Shown here: positions 46,282-54,877 of the stretch, in pieces
Numbering within the stretch: the stretch's first letter is position 1
Layout: each line of letters opens with the position of its first letter
NCBI RefSeq assembly: GCF_008639165.1
Contig: NZ_CP029197.1
Location: forward strand, 5,646,001-5,710,000
Direction: 5' to 3'
Source of the DNA: Streptomyces venezuelae ATCC 10712
Lineage (GTDB): Bacteria > Actinomycetota > Actinomycetes > Streptomycetales > Streptomycetaceae
DNA: 64,000 bases
Translations under genes and position numbers: made by a program
The notes under the pieces: generated by a model
The model's database searches: none
The model's input: only the letters and a program-made list of their open reading frames with translations
Told to the model about the DNA's origin: nothing

Positions 46282-47238
46282 TCAGTAGCCGAAGTCCTGG
46301 GTCCACCAGGGGCCGCCGTCGGCGAAGTGGACGCCGACGCCCAGGGTGGTGAAGGTGCAGTTCAGGATGTTGGCGCGGTGGCCGTCGCTGTTCATCCAGG
46401 AGTCCATCACCGCCGCCGCGTCCGCCTGGCCGCGGGCGATGTTCTCGCCGCCCAGGCCCGTGATGCCGGCCTTCTCCGCGCGGACCCACGGCGTGGCGCC
46501 GTCCGGGTCCGTGTGGTCGAAGAAGCCGCGGGTCGCCATGTCCGAGCTGAACGCCCCGGCCAGGGCGGCGAGCCGGGCGTCCGCGTTCACCGGGGAGCAG
46601 CCCACCTTCGCCCGCTCGGCGTTGACCAGACGCAGGACCTCCGCCTCGGCGGCCACGCCGCGGTCAGCGGTGGAGGGCGCCGAGGTCTTCTCGACCGGGG
46701 CCTCGGTGGTCGGGTCCGGCTTCGGCGCCGGGGCCTTCGTGGTCGGTGCGGCCGTGGTCCTGGGCTTGGCCGGCTTGGTGACGGGCGCCTTCGACGGGGC
46801 CTTGGCGGGGGTCTTCGCCGGGGTCTTCGTCGGGGCCTTGGTCGGGGTCGGCGTCGCCTTCGGGGTCGGCTTCGCGGACGGGGTGGCCGACGGTGCGGCC
46901 GCCTTGCCGGCGTCCTTGCCCGTCCTCGCGGAGGAGCCCGTGCCGGACGGGGTGTCGGCCGGGGTCCGGGTGGACCCGCCCTGCGTCATCAGCTCCGGGG
47001 CCTGGCGGGCCTGGCTCGGGCGCTCGCTCGTGCCGACGCTGCCGATCGTGAAGGTGTCCCCGCCGGGCAGCAGGCCCGAGGCGACGGCGACGGCGCCGAC
47101 CGCGACGGCCGCGGAGGCGCCGAGCAGCCCGGTGCGCATGCCGCGCCGCTTGCGGCGGGCACCCCGGTGCCGGTGGTCCGCACCGGCCGCGTAGTCTTCT
47201 GCGGCGGGTGCGGCTCCGGAGCGACGGTGGCGTCCCAT
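46282..47238 (-). CDS. Secreted or membrane-anchored CAP-domain protein
   Basis: The 318-residue protein has a basic N-terminus (RRKRRGMRTG) followed by a hydrophobic segment (LLGASAAVAVGAVAVASGLL), then about 130 residues of Ala/Pro/Thr/Lys linker. The C-terminal domain is a CAP/SCP-like fold with EVLRLVNAERAKVGCSPVNAD, FFDHTDPDGATPW, GENIARG and MNSDGHRANIL. The linker suggests that the CAP domain reaches across the cell wall. CAP proteins of this kind have unclear functions; some bind or cut wall polymers or lipids. Confidence 0.88.
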   Translation of the reverse strand: MGRHRRSGAAPAAEDYAAGADHRHRGARRKRRGMRTGLLGASAAVAVGAVAVASGLLPGGDTFTIGSVGTSERPSQARQAPELMTQGGSTRTPADTPSGTGSSARTGKDAGKAAAPSATPSAKPTPKATPTPTKAPTKTPAKTPAKAPSKAPVTKPAKPRTTAAPTTKAPAPKPDPTTEAPVEKTSAPSTADRGVAAEAEVLRLVNAERAKVGCSPVNADARLAALAGAFSSDMATRGFFDHTDPDGATPWVRAEKAGITGLGGENIARGQADAAAVMDSWMNSDGHRANILNCTFTTLGVGVHFADGGPWWTQDFGY

Positions 47239-47439
47239 CTGGTCTGCCTTCCTCTGCTGGTCCTGCTGTGCTGATCCGGCCGGCCCCGTGCGAGGCCCGC
47301 TGAATTTGCTGATCTTTGCTGTCGGTACCGTTGCGGGCCGGCAGTCGAACGGCGCGCGCCCGAACGGGTGAGGCGTGTTCGGTCGGGACTGTAGTCCATG
47401 CGGGGCCGGGGCGATGTGCTCATCTGGCAATTCGCCCGC

Positions 47440-47452
47440 TAGCGTGCAGGCA
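47440..47452 (+). promoter_or_regulatory. Candidate -10 box for leaderless acyP
   Basis: TAGCGT at 47440-47445 lies six bases before the ATG at 47452, with no good ribosome site. Confidence 0.45.
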
Positions 47453-47733
47453 TGAGTGACGACGTGCGGATGACCGCCTGGGTACGCGGCCGGGTACAGG
47501 GAGTGGGGTTTCGCTGGTTCACCAGGGCAAACGCCTTGGAGATCGGCGGCCTGGTGGGCTTCGCCCTGAACCTCGACGACGGCCGGGTACAGGTCGTGGC
47601 CGAGGGGGCGCGTGAGAATTGCCACCGTCTGCTGGCCTGGCTCCACTCCGCCGACACTCCCGGGCGCGTGGACGGCGTCACTGAGATCTGGGCCACCCCG
47701 CGCGGTGGATACGAGGGCTTCGCCATCCGCTGA
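47452..47733 (+). CDS. acyP: Acylphosphatase
   Basis: The 93-residue enzyme has the RGRVQGVGFRWFT loop with the catalytic Arg and the substrate Asn in LNLDDGRVQVVAEG. It hydrolyses acyl phosphates. It is transcribed in the same direction as smc, about 800 bases away, an arrangement seen in many actinobacteria. Confidence 0.95.
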   Translation: MSDDVRMTAWVRGRVQGVGFRWFTRANALEIGGLVGFALNLDDGRVQVVAEGARENCHRLLAWLHSADTPGRVDGVTEIWATPRGGYEGFAIR

Positions 47734-48124
47734 CGATCACGCTCCGACACCGGCCCGCGGTGACCCAGCGGGGCCTGTGAGGGACGCGCGGTAACAGCCG
47801 CGTGACGGGGAAACCTCCTGGTGGTTGCCAAGAAGCGCCCGTCGTGGAAGGCTGCCCGGTAAGGATGATCGCGACGCCCTGAGGGACCGAGTTCGAGAGC
47901 CCCCGCCGGACCGCCGGCGGCTGTGAACTCCTCGGTAACCCCTTCAAACGGGGCGTGATCGTGTTGACCGTCAAACTTTTTGGTGAGACTCTGGAAGCCC
48001 CGCGCACCTTCGCTGTTTGGCAGTGGAACCGGCACGACAAGCAGTACTGCCGAGCACCGCGGGTGCGAAATCCCTCACGACCCAACCGCATCGGTCGGTC
48101 ACTCATTGTGGAGGACCATCCATC
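47734..48124. other. Intergenic region after acyP
   Basis: These 391 bases have no open frame with coding character. A TTGACC at 47964-47969 could be a -35 box, but its -10 partner is weak (GACTCT). No RNA gene was recognised. Confidence 0.4.
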
Positions 48125-48343
48125 ATGGCAAAGGCGCTTCTCGGTTACGTCGGCGGCTCCGACCCGCGACTCCTCGCCGAGATGCGACGGCTTCAGCAGC
48201 GCGTCCAGGACCTGGAATCCGAGCTGGTACGGATCCAGTCCGAGAACGACTCGCTCGCGGCTGCCGCCGCTCAGCACCAGGGAGAGTCGCTGCTGAACAG
48301 CATCGACCTCGACGTACCCCAGGCGGAGCCTGCGCTCACCTGA
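48125..48343 (+). CDS. Small coiled-coil protein upstream of smc
   Basis: This 72-residue protein starts MAKALLGYVGGSDPRLLAEMRRLQQRVQDLESELVRIQSENDSL after a GGAGGA site ten bases upstream. Residues 15-45 form a clear heptad pattern, so it should dimerise. The frame upstream of the ATG is not coding. It has no membrane segment and no recognised function; the position before smc is suggestive only. Confidence 0.75.
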   Translation: MAKALLGYVGGSDPRLLAEMRRLQQRVQDLESELVRIQSENDSLAAAAAQHQGESLLNSIDLDVPQAEPALT

Positions 48344-48516
48344 CAACCCAGCCCCGAGGGGCCAGGTGGGAAACACTCACGCCAGCAGCACAGCTGGATC
48401 TGCAAGGGGCGCTTCGGCGTCCCTTCTTTCTTTCACCCGCCGTTCCCCTCGTGTCCCACCCCTCCTCACCCGAGGATCTGCCCTGCACCTTCGCGGGTGA
48501 AACGCACGGGCCCCGG

Positions 48517-48530
48517 TAGAGTCCCCGGGG
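48517..48530 (+). promoter_or_regulatory. Candidate -10 box for leaderless smc
   Basis: TAGAGT at 48517-48522 lies seven bases before the GTG of smc, and no Shine-Dalgarno sequence precedes that GTG. Confidence 0.45.
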
Positions 48531-51500
48531 TGCACCTCAAGGCCCTGACCCTCCGCGGATTCAAGTCGTTCGCCTCGGCCACCACGCTGCGGTTCGAACC
48601 CGGAATCACCTGTGTCGTGGGTCCCAACGGATCGGGCAAGTCCAACGTCGTGGACGCCCTCTCCTGGGTCATGGGCGAGCAGGGCGCCAAGTCGCTGCGC
48701 GGCGGCAAGATGGAGGACGTCATCTTCGCCGGCACGACTGGGCGCCCGCCGCTCGGCCGCGCCGAGGTCTCCCTGACCATCGACAACTCCGACGGCGCGC
48801 TGCCCATCGACTACGCCGAGGTGACGCTCACCCGGATCATGTTCCGCGGCGGCAGCAGCGAGTACCAGATCAACGGCGACACCTGCCGGCTGCTCGACTT
48901 CCAGGACCTGCTCTCCGACTCCGGCATCGGACGCGAGATGCACGTCATCGTCGGACAGGGACAGCTCGACTCCGTGCTGCACGCCGACCCGATGGGCCGC
49001 CGTGCCTTCATCGAGGAGGCCGCCGGAGTCCTCAAGCACCGCAAGCGCAAGGAGAAGGCGCTGCGGAAGCTCGACGCGATGCAGGCCAACCTCGCGCGCG
49101 TCCAGGACCTCACCGACGAACTGCGCCGCCAGCTCAAGCCCCTCGGACGACAGGCCGCCGTCGCCCGCCGCGCCGTCGTCATCCAGGCCGACCTCCGGGA
49201 CGCCCGGCTGCGCCTCCTCGCCGACGACCTCGTCCAGCTCCGGTCGGCCCTCACCGCCGAGGTGGCCGACGAGGCCGCCCTCCTCGCCCGCAAGGAGGCC
49301 ACCGAGGAGGAACTGCGCACCGCCCTCGCCCGCGAGGCCGCCCTGGAGGCCGAGGCCCGCGCCCTCGTGCCCCGTCTGGAGCGCGCCCAGCAGAACTGGT
49401 ACGCCCTCTCCCAGCTCGCCGAACGCGTCCGCGGCACGATCTCCCTCGCGGACGCGCGCGTGAAGAGCGCCACCACTGCGCCCGCCGAGGAACGCCGCGG
49501 CCGCGACCCGGAGGACCTGGAGCGTGAGGCCGCCCGCGTCCGCGAACAGGAGGCCGAACTCGAGGCGGCCCTGGAGGCGGCCGAACGGGCCCTGGACGAC
49601 ACCGTCGCCCACCGCGCCGAGCTCGAAGGCGCGCTGGCCGCCGAGGAGCGCCGCCTCAAGGACCTGGCCCGCGCCCTCGCCGACCGGCGCGAGGGACTCG
49701 CCCGCCTGAACGGCCAGGTCAACGCCGCCCGCTCGCGCGCCGGCTCCGCCCAGGCCGAGATCGACCGGCTCGCCGCCGCCCGCGACGAGGCGGCGGAGCG
49801 GGCCGTCACCGCCCAGGAGGAGTACGAACAGCTCAAGGCGGAGGTCGACGGCCTCGACGCGGCGGACGGCGAGCAGAGCGAGCGCCACGAGGCCGCCCGC
49901 CGCGACCTGGCCGAGGCGGAGTCGGCGCTGACCGCCGCCCGCGAGGCCGCCGCCACCGCCGAACGGCGCCGCGCCGCCACCCAGGCCCGGCACGAGACCC
50001 TCGCGCTCGGACTGCGCCGCAAGGACGGCACGGGCGCGCTGCTCGACGCCGGACTCAGCGGACTGCTCGGCCCGGTGGCCGAACTCCTCTCCGTCACCCC
50101 GGGATACGAGGTCCCCGTCGCCGCCGCCCTCGGTGCGGCGGCCGACGCGCTCGCCGCCGGCGGACCCGCCACCGCCGCCGAGGCCCTGCGCCTGCTGCGC
50201 AAGCAGGACGCGGGCCGGGTGTCCCTGCTCCTGGCCGGCGCCCCGGAGCCCGAGCCGGCGCCGGCCACCGGAGGACACCCGTACGCCGCCGACCTGGTCC
50301 GGGGGCCCGAGGAACTCATGGGCGCCGTCCGCCGGTTGCTCGCCGGGGTCGTGGTCGTCGCCGACCTCGACGAGGCGACCGAACTCGTGCGGACCCGACC
50401 CGCGCTGACCGCCGTGACCACCGAAGGCGACCTGCTCGGCGCCCACCTCGCGCAGGGCGGCTCCGCGGGCGCGCCGAGCCTGCTCGAAGTCCAGGCCTCG
50501 GTCGCGGAGGCCGCCGCCGAGCTCGACGAACTCTCCGTACAGTGCGAGGAGTTGGCCGCGGCCCAGCACGAGGCCGGTGAGCGGCGCCGTACCGCAGCCG
50601 CGCTCGTCGAGGAACTCGATGCCCGCCGCCGTACCGCCGAGCGCGAGAAGTCCGCCGTCGCCCAGCGGCTCGGGCGGCTCGCCGGACAGGCCAGGGGAGC
50701 GGCGGGGGAGGCCGAGCGGACCGCGGCGGCCGCCGCCCGGGCGCAGGAGGCGCTGGAGAAGGCGACCGCCGAGGCGGAGGAACTGGCCGAACGGCTCCTG
50801 GTGGCCCAGGAGGCCGCGGCCTTCGGGGAGGGCGGGGACGAGGAGCCCGACACCGCCGTCCGCGACCGGCTCGCGATCGACGGCTCCAACGCGCGCCAGA
50901 CCGAGATGGAGGCGCGGCTCCAGGTCCGTACCCACGAGGAGCGGGTCAAGGGTCTCGCGGGGCGGGCCGACTCGCTCGACCGGGCCGCCCGCGCCGAACG
51001 GGAGGCACGCGCGCGTGCCGAGCAGCGCCGGGCGCGGCTGCGCCACGAGGAGCGGGTCGCGGGCGCGGTCGCCGCCGGAGCCCGGACGCTGCTGGCCCAT
51101 GTCGAGGTCTCGCTGGTCCGTGCCGAGCGGGAGCGGGTGGCGGCCCAGGCGGCGCGGGCCGACCGGGAGGAGGGCCTGGCGGCCGCCCGGACCCGGGGCC
51201 GTGACCTCAAGGCCGAGCTCGACAAGCTGACCGACTCCGTCCACCGGGGCGAGGTGCTGGGCGCCGAGAAGCGGCTGCGGATCGAGCAGCTGGAGACGAA
51301 GGCCCAGGAGGAGTTCGGCGTGGCGGCGGAAGCGCTGGTCGCCGAGTACGGCCCGGAGCAGCTCGTCCCGCCGTCGCCCGCGGTGGACGGCGACGCCGAG
51401 GGCGCGGAGGCCGACGCGCCGCGCCCCTTCAACCGTTCGGAGCAGGAGAAGCGGCTCAAGGCCGCCGAACGGGCGTACCACCAGCTCGGCAAGGTCAATC

Positions 51501-52078
51501 CGCTGGCCCTCGAGGAGTTCGCGGCCCTGGAGGAGCGGCACCGCTTCCTCTCCGAGCAGCTGGAGGACCTGAGGAAGACCCGGACCGATCTGCTTCAGGT
51601 CGTGAAGGAGGTCGACCTCCGGGTCGAGCAGGTCTTCACCGAGGCCTACCGGGACACGGCCCGCGAGTTCGAGGGCGTCTTCTCCCGGCTCTTCCCCGGC
51701 GGCGAGGGCCGGCTGGTCCTCACGGACCCCGACAACATGCTCACGACCGGCGTCGAGGTGGAGGCCCGGCCGCCCGGCAAGAAGGTCAAGCGGCTCTCGC
51801 TGCTCTCCGGCGGCGAGCGCTCGCTGACGGCCGTGGCGCTGCTGGTCTCGATCTTCAAGGCCCGGCCCAGCCCGTTCTACGTGATGGACGAGGTGGAGGC
51901 GGCGCTCGACGACACCAACCTCCAGCGGCTGATCCGGATCATGCAGGAGCTCCAGGAGTCCTCGCAGCTGATCGTGATCACCCACCAGAAGCGGACGATG
52001 GAGGTCGCGGACGCGCTGTACGGCGTGTCCATGCAGGGCGACGGCGTCTCGAAGGTGATCAGCCAGCGGCTGCGCTGA
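48530..52078 (+). CDS. smc: Chromosome segregation SMC ATPase
   Basis: The 1182-residue protein, from GTG 48530, begins LKALTLRGFKSFASATTLRFEPGITCVVGPNGSGKSN, which holds the Walker A motif. Two long coiled coils flank a hinge near residues 500-660 (LLGPVAELLSVTPGYEVPVAAALG...). The C-terminal head has the signature LLSGGERSLTAVALL and Walker B FYVMDEVEAALDD. SMC condenses the chromosome and loads at parS sites with ParB; in Streptomyces it acts during sporulation. An in-frame upstream start at 48497 would add only eleven residues. Confidence 0.97.
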   Translation: MHLKALTLRGFKSFASATTLRFEPGITCVVGPNGSGKSNVVDALSWVMGEQGAKSLRGGKMEDVIFAGTTGRPPLGRAEVSLTIDNSDGALPIDYAEVTLTRIMFRGGSSEYQINGDTCRLLDFQDLLSDSGIGREMHVIVGQGQLDSVLHADPMGRRAFIEEAAGVLKHRKRKEKALRKLDAMQANLARVQDLTDELRRQLKPLGRQAAVARRAVVIQADLRDARLRLLADDLVQLRSALTAEVADEAALLARKEATEEELRTALAREAALEAEARALVPRLERAQQNWYALSQLAERVRGTISLADARVKSATTAPAEERRGRDPEDLEREAARVREQEAELEAALEAAERALDDTVAHRAELEGALAAEERRLKDLARALADRREGLARLNGQVNAARSRAGSAQAEIDRLAAARDEAAERAVTAQEEYEQLKAEVDGLDAADGEQSERHEAARRDLAEAESALTAAREAAATAERRRAATQARHETLALGLRRKDGTGALLDAGLSGLLGPVAELLSVTPGYEVPVAAALGAAADALAAGGPATAAEALRLLRKQDAGRVSLLLAGAPEPEPAPATGGHPYAADLVRGPEELMGAVRRLLAGVVVVADLDEATELVRTRPALTAVTTEGDLLGAHLAQGGSAGAPSLLEVQASVAEAAAELDELSVQCEELAAAQHEAGERRRTAAALVEELDARRRTAEREKSAVAQRLGRLAGQARGAAGEAERTAAAAARAQEALEKATAEAEELAERLLVAQEAAAFGEGGDEEPDTAVRDRLAIDGSNARQTEMEARLQVRTHEERVKGLAGRADSLDRAARAEREARARAEQRRARLRHEERVAGAVAAGARTLLAHVEVSLVRAERERVAAQAARADREEGLAAARTRGRDLKAELDKLTDSVHRGEVLGAEKRLRIEQLETKAQEEFGVAAEALVAEYGPEQLVPPSPAVDGDAEGAEADAPRPFNRSEQEKRLKAAERAYHQLGKVNPLALEEFAALEERHRFLSEQLEDLRKTRTDLLQVVKEVDLRVEQVFTEAYRDTAREFEGVFSRLFPGGEGRLVLTDPDNMLTTGVEVEARPPGKKVKRLSLLSGGERSLTAVALLVSIFKARPSPFYVMDEVEAALDDTNLQRLIRIMQELQESSQLIVITHQKRTMEVADALYGVSMQGDGVSKVISQRLR

Positions 52079-52156
52079 GGCCGGGCATGCCCCATTGCTT
52101 CAAGTGTTGAACCCAATCCCTTCATCAGTGCTTCTTAAGTCACATGACATCGGGTA

Positions 52157-52196
52157 TTGACTTCGAAACTTGAAGGCATAGTCTCTGCAACGTTGC
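52157..52196 (+). promoter_or_regulatory. glcP promoter with palindromic operator
   Basis: TTGACT at 52157-52162, a 16-base spacer and TAGTCT at 52179-52184 make a good promoter. The perfect palindrome GCAACGTTGC at 52187-52196 covers the expected start site. It has the central CG typical of LacI-family operators. Confidence 0.6.
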
Positions 52197-52271
52197 TTTT
52201 ACCTTCACGTGGTGGGCGGCGAGAAGTTGTGCGCCACTGGAAGGGCTTGTGCCCCCCATCGAGGAGTCCAT

Positions 52272-53705
52272 GTGTCCAATACCGCGCAGGCGCCCACGCC
52301 GCCGCCTTCCGGCGGCCGCACCGCACATCCGGACCACCTCGGCCACGTCATCTTCATCACGGCCTCCGCGGCGATGGGCGGATTCCTCTTCGGGTACGAC
52401 AGCTCCGTCATCAACGGTGCCGTCGAGGCGATCCGCGACCGCTACGACATCGGCTCCGGCACCCTTGCCCAGGTCATCGCCATCGCGCTGATCGGCTGCG
52501 CCATCGGCGCCGCCACCGCCGGCCGCATCGCCGACCGCATCGGCCGCATCCGCTGCATGCAGATCTCCGCCGTGCTCTTCGCGGTCAGCGCCGTGGGCTC
52601 CGCACTGCCCTTCGCCCTCTGGGACCTGGCCCTCTGGCGGATCATCGGCGGCTTCGCCATCGGCATGGCGTCCGTCATCGGCCCCGCCTACATCGCCGAG
52701 GTCGCCCCCGCCGCCTACCGGGGCCGCCTCGGCTCCTTCCAGCAGGCCGCGATCGTCATCGGCATCGCCATCTCCCAGCTGGTCAACTACGGCATCCTGC
52801 AGCTCGCCGACGGCGACCAGCGCGGCGAGATCGGCGGCCTGGAGGCCTGGCAGTGGATGCTCGGCGTGATGGTCGTGCCCGCCGTCCTCTACGGCATGCT
52901 CTCCTTCGCCATCCCCGAGTCCCCGCGCTTCCTCATCTCGGTCGGCAGGATCGACCGGGCCAAGGAGGTGCTCGCCGAGGTCGAGGGCCAGGGCGTCGAC
53001 CTCGACCACCGCGTCGCCGAGATCGACCGGGCCATGCGCAGCGAGCACAAGTCCACCTTCAAGGACCTGCTCGTCGCCGGCGGCCGCTTCAAGCTGCTGC
53101 CCATCGTCTGGGTCGGCATCGGACTCTCGGTCTTCCAGCAGCTCGTCGGCATCAACGTCGCGTTCTACTACTCCGCGACGCTCTGGCAGTCCGTCGGCAT
53201 CGACCCGTCGAGCTCGTTCTTCTACTCGTTCACCACGTCGATCATCAACATCATCGGCACCGTCATCGCGATGGTCCTGGTCGACCGGGTCGGCCGCAAG
53301 CCGCTCGCCCTCGTCGGCTCCGTCGGCATGGCGATCGCCCTCGCCTTCGAGGCCTGGGCCTTCTCCGCCGACCTCGTCGACGGCAAGCTGCCCACCACCC
53401 AGGGCGTCGTGGCGCTCGTCGCCGCCCATGTCTTCGTGCTCTTCTTCGCCCTCTCGTGGGGCGTGGTGGTCTGGGTCTTCCTCGGCGAGATGTTCCCCAA
53501 CCGGATCCGCGCCGCCGCCCTCGGCGTCGCCGCCTCCGCGCAGTGGATCGCCAACTGGGCCATCACCGCGAGCTTCCCGTCCCTCGCGGACTGGAACCTC
53601 TCCGGCACGTACGTCATCTACACGGTCTTCGCCGTGCTCTCGATCCCCTTCGTGCTCCGGTACGTCAAGGAGACCAAGGGCAAGGCGTTGGAGGAGATGG
53701 GCTAA
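52272..53705 (+). CDS. glcP: Major facilitator sugar permease, probable glucose transporter
   Basis: The 477-residue protein starts at GTG after GAGGAG. Twelve hydrophobic segments can be counted. Sugar-porter motifs include GGFLFGYDSSVINGA, GRIADRIGR, PESPRFL and QQLVGINVAFYYS. From memory, the gene at this place in S. coelicolor, after smc and before ftsY, is glcP1, its main glucose/H+ symporter. The name rests on that match; the family assignment is certain. Its promoter carries a palindrome at the start site. Confidence 0.9.
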   Translation: MSNTAQAPTPPPSGGRTAHPDHLGHVIFITASAAMGGFLFGYDSSVINGAVEAIRDRYDIGSGTLAQVIAIALIGCAIGAATAGRIADRIGRIRCMQISAVLFAVSAVGSALPFALWDLALWRIIGGFAIGMASVIGPAYIAEVAPAAYRGRLGSFQQAAIVIGIAISQLVNYGILQLADGDQRGEIGGLEAWQWMLGVMVVPAVLYGMLSFAIPESPRFLISVGRIDRAKEVLAEVEGQGVDLDHRVAEIDRAMRSEHKSTFKDLLVAGGRFKLLPIVWVGIGLSVFQQLVGINVAFYYSATLWQSVGIDPSSSFFYSFTTSIINIIGTVIAMVLVDRVGRKPLALVGSVGMAIALAFEAWAFSADLVDGKLPTTQGVVALVAAHVFVLFFALSWGVVVWVFLGEMFPNRIRAAALGVAASAQWIANWAITASFPSLADWNLSGTYVIYTVFAVLSIPFVLRYVKETKGKALEEMG

Positions 53706-53790
53706 CCCCCGCTGCCCCTCTCCTCACCCACGGAGACCGCCCCGGCCGAGGCCCCACGCCCCGGCCGGGGCGGTCCGCCGTCGGCCCCTG

Positions 53791-53835
53791 CGGTCCGAGC
53801 CCCCTCGGTCCGGGCCCCCTCGGTCCGAGCCCCCT
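53791..53835. repeat. Tandem 15-base repeat between glcP and the LLM gene
   Basis: Three units of CGGTCCGAGCCCCCT (one base differs in the middle unit) lie between the convergent genes. Partial units run on up to the LLM stop codon. They might help termination. Confidence 0.85.
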
Positions 53836-53843
53836 CAGCCCCC

Positions 53844-54815
53844 TCAGTCCGCGAGTCCGGGCAGCACCTCGTCGCAGAACAGCCGCAGGCTCCGCCAGCC
53901 CTCCTCAAGCGGCATCCCGCCGCACAGCGGATGCAGCACGAGGCTCTCCAGGCCGAGCGCCAGGCACTCCTCCGGGGTGACGACCCGGTACACGCCCTCC
54001 GCGCGGAGCTCCGCGACCGTCGTCGCCGCCGACCGGACCGCCGAGCGGATGTCCTTCGACTGCCAGGACGCGTAGGTCCGCGCCTCGTGCAGGAAGTGCT
54101 CCCCGTGCTCGGCCCAGGTCCGGTCCGGGTCCTCCGACAGATGCAGCAGCGGGGTCACCTCGGCCGGCATCATCGTCCAGCCCTCGGTGCCGTACTCCGC
54201 GCAGCGCTCCTGGTAGTACGCCTCCAGCTCGGGCAGGTGGGCGCTCGGGAAGAACGGCAGCCCGAGCCGGGCCGCCCGCCGCGCCGCCGCCCGCGAGGAA
54301 CCGCCGACCAGGAGCATCGGGTGCGGCTGGGTGAAGGGCCGCGGGGTGACCCGTACCGTACGGCCCCGGTACGTGAACGGCTCCCCGGTCCAGGCCGTGA
54401 GCAGGGTCTCCAGGAGCAGGTCCTGGAGCTTCCCGCGCCGCCCCCAGTCGACCCCGCGCTCCTCGTACTCCTCCGGCCGGTAGCCGATCCCCGCCACCGT
54501 AACCAGCCGTCCGCCGCTCAGCAGGTCGAGGACGGCGATGTCCTCGGCGAGCCGCAGCGGGTCGTGCAGCGGCCCGATGATCGCGGAGACGGTGACGGCG
54601 ATGCGCTCGGTCGCGCCGAAGACCGCTCCCGCGAACGCGAAGGGGGAGGGCAGCCAGTTGTTCCCGACCCCGTGGTGCTCCTCGGTCTGCACGGTGTCGA
54701 CCCCGTGACCGTCGGCGTACGCGGCCATCTCGACGGCGGCCCGGTAGCGGGCGGAGAGGGATTCGGGGGTCGCGCGGGGATCGACGAGGTTGAACCGTAC
54801 GACGCTGAACGGCAT
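53844..54815 (-). CDS. LLM-class flavin-dependent oxidoreductase
   Basis: The 323-residue TIM-barrel protein MPFSVVRFNLVDPRATPES... has the luciferase-like motifs VQTEEHHGVGNNWLPSPF and LLSGGRLVTVAGIGYRPEEY. FMN or F420 may be the cofactor; the protein is compatible with either. A GGAGGGG site precedes the ATG. A palindrome 44-62 bases upstream suggests TetR-type control. The upstream gene on the same strand is the NCS1 transporter, 57 bases away. Confidence 0.9.
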   Translation of the reverse strand: MPFSVVRFNLVDPRATPESLSARYRAAVEMAAYADGHGVDTVQTEEHHGVGNNWLPSPFAFAGAVFGATERIAVTVSAIIGPLHDPLRLAEDIAVLDLLSGGRLVTVAGIGYRPEEYEERGVDWGRRGKLQDLLLETLLTAWTGEPFTYRGRTVRVTPRPFTQPHPMLLVGGSSRAAARRAARLGLPFFPSAHLPELEAYYQERCAEYGTEGWTMMPAEVTPLLHLSEDPDRTWAEHGEHFLHEARTYASWQSKDIRSAVRSAATTVAELRAEGVYRVVTPEECLALGLESLVLHPLCGGMPLEEGWRSLRLFCDEVLPGLAD

Positions 54816-54858
54816 GGGAAGTCCCCTCCGCTGGTGGGTACCGGCGAAGGGGGACGTT

Positions 54859-54877
54859 ATCTGACGTAGCGTCAGAT
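54859..54877. promoter_or_regulatory. Palindrome ATCTGACG-TAG-CGTCAGAT, candidate TetR-type operator
   Basis: This perfect 8+8 inverted repeat with a three-base spacer lies upstream of the LLM gene and overlaps the stop codon of the NCS1 gene. Its size and TGACG half-sites fit TetR-family operators. No TetR gene is in the window. Confidence 0.5.

Noticed and set aside
45757..47274. 505-residue plus-strand frame over the CAP-domain gene
   Set aside because: It is a shadow of the oxidoreductase and CAP-domain genes and reads through the 46229-46279 terminator.
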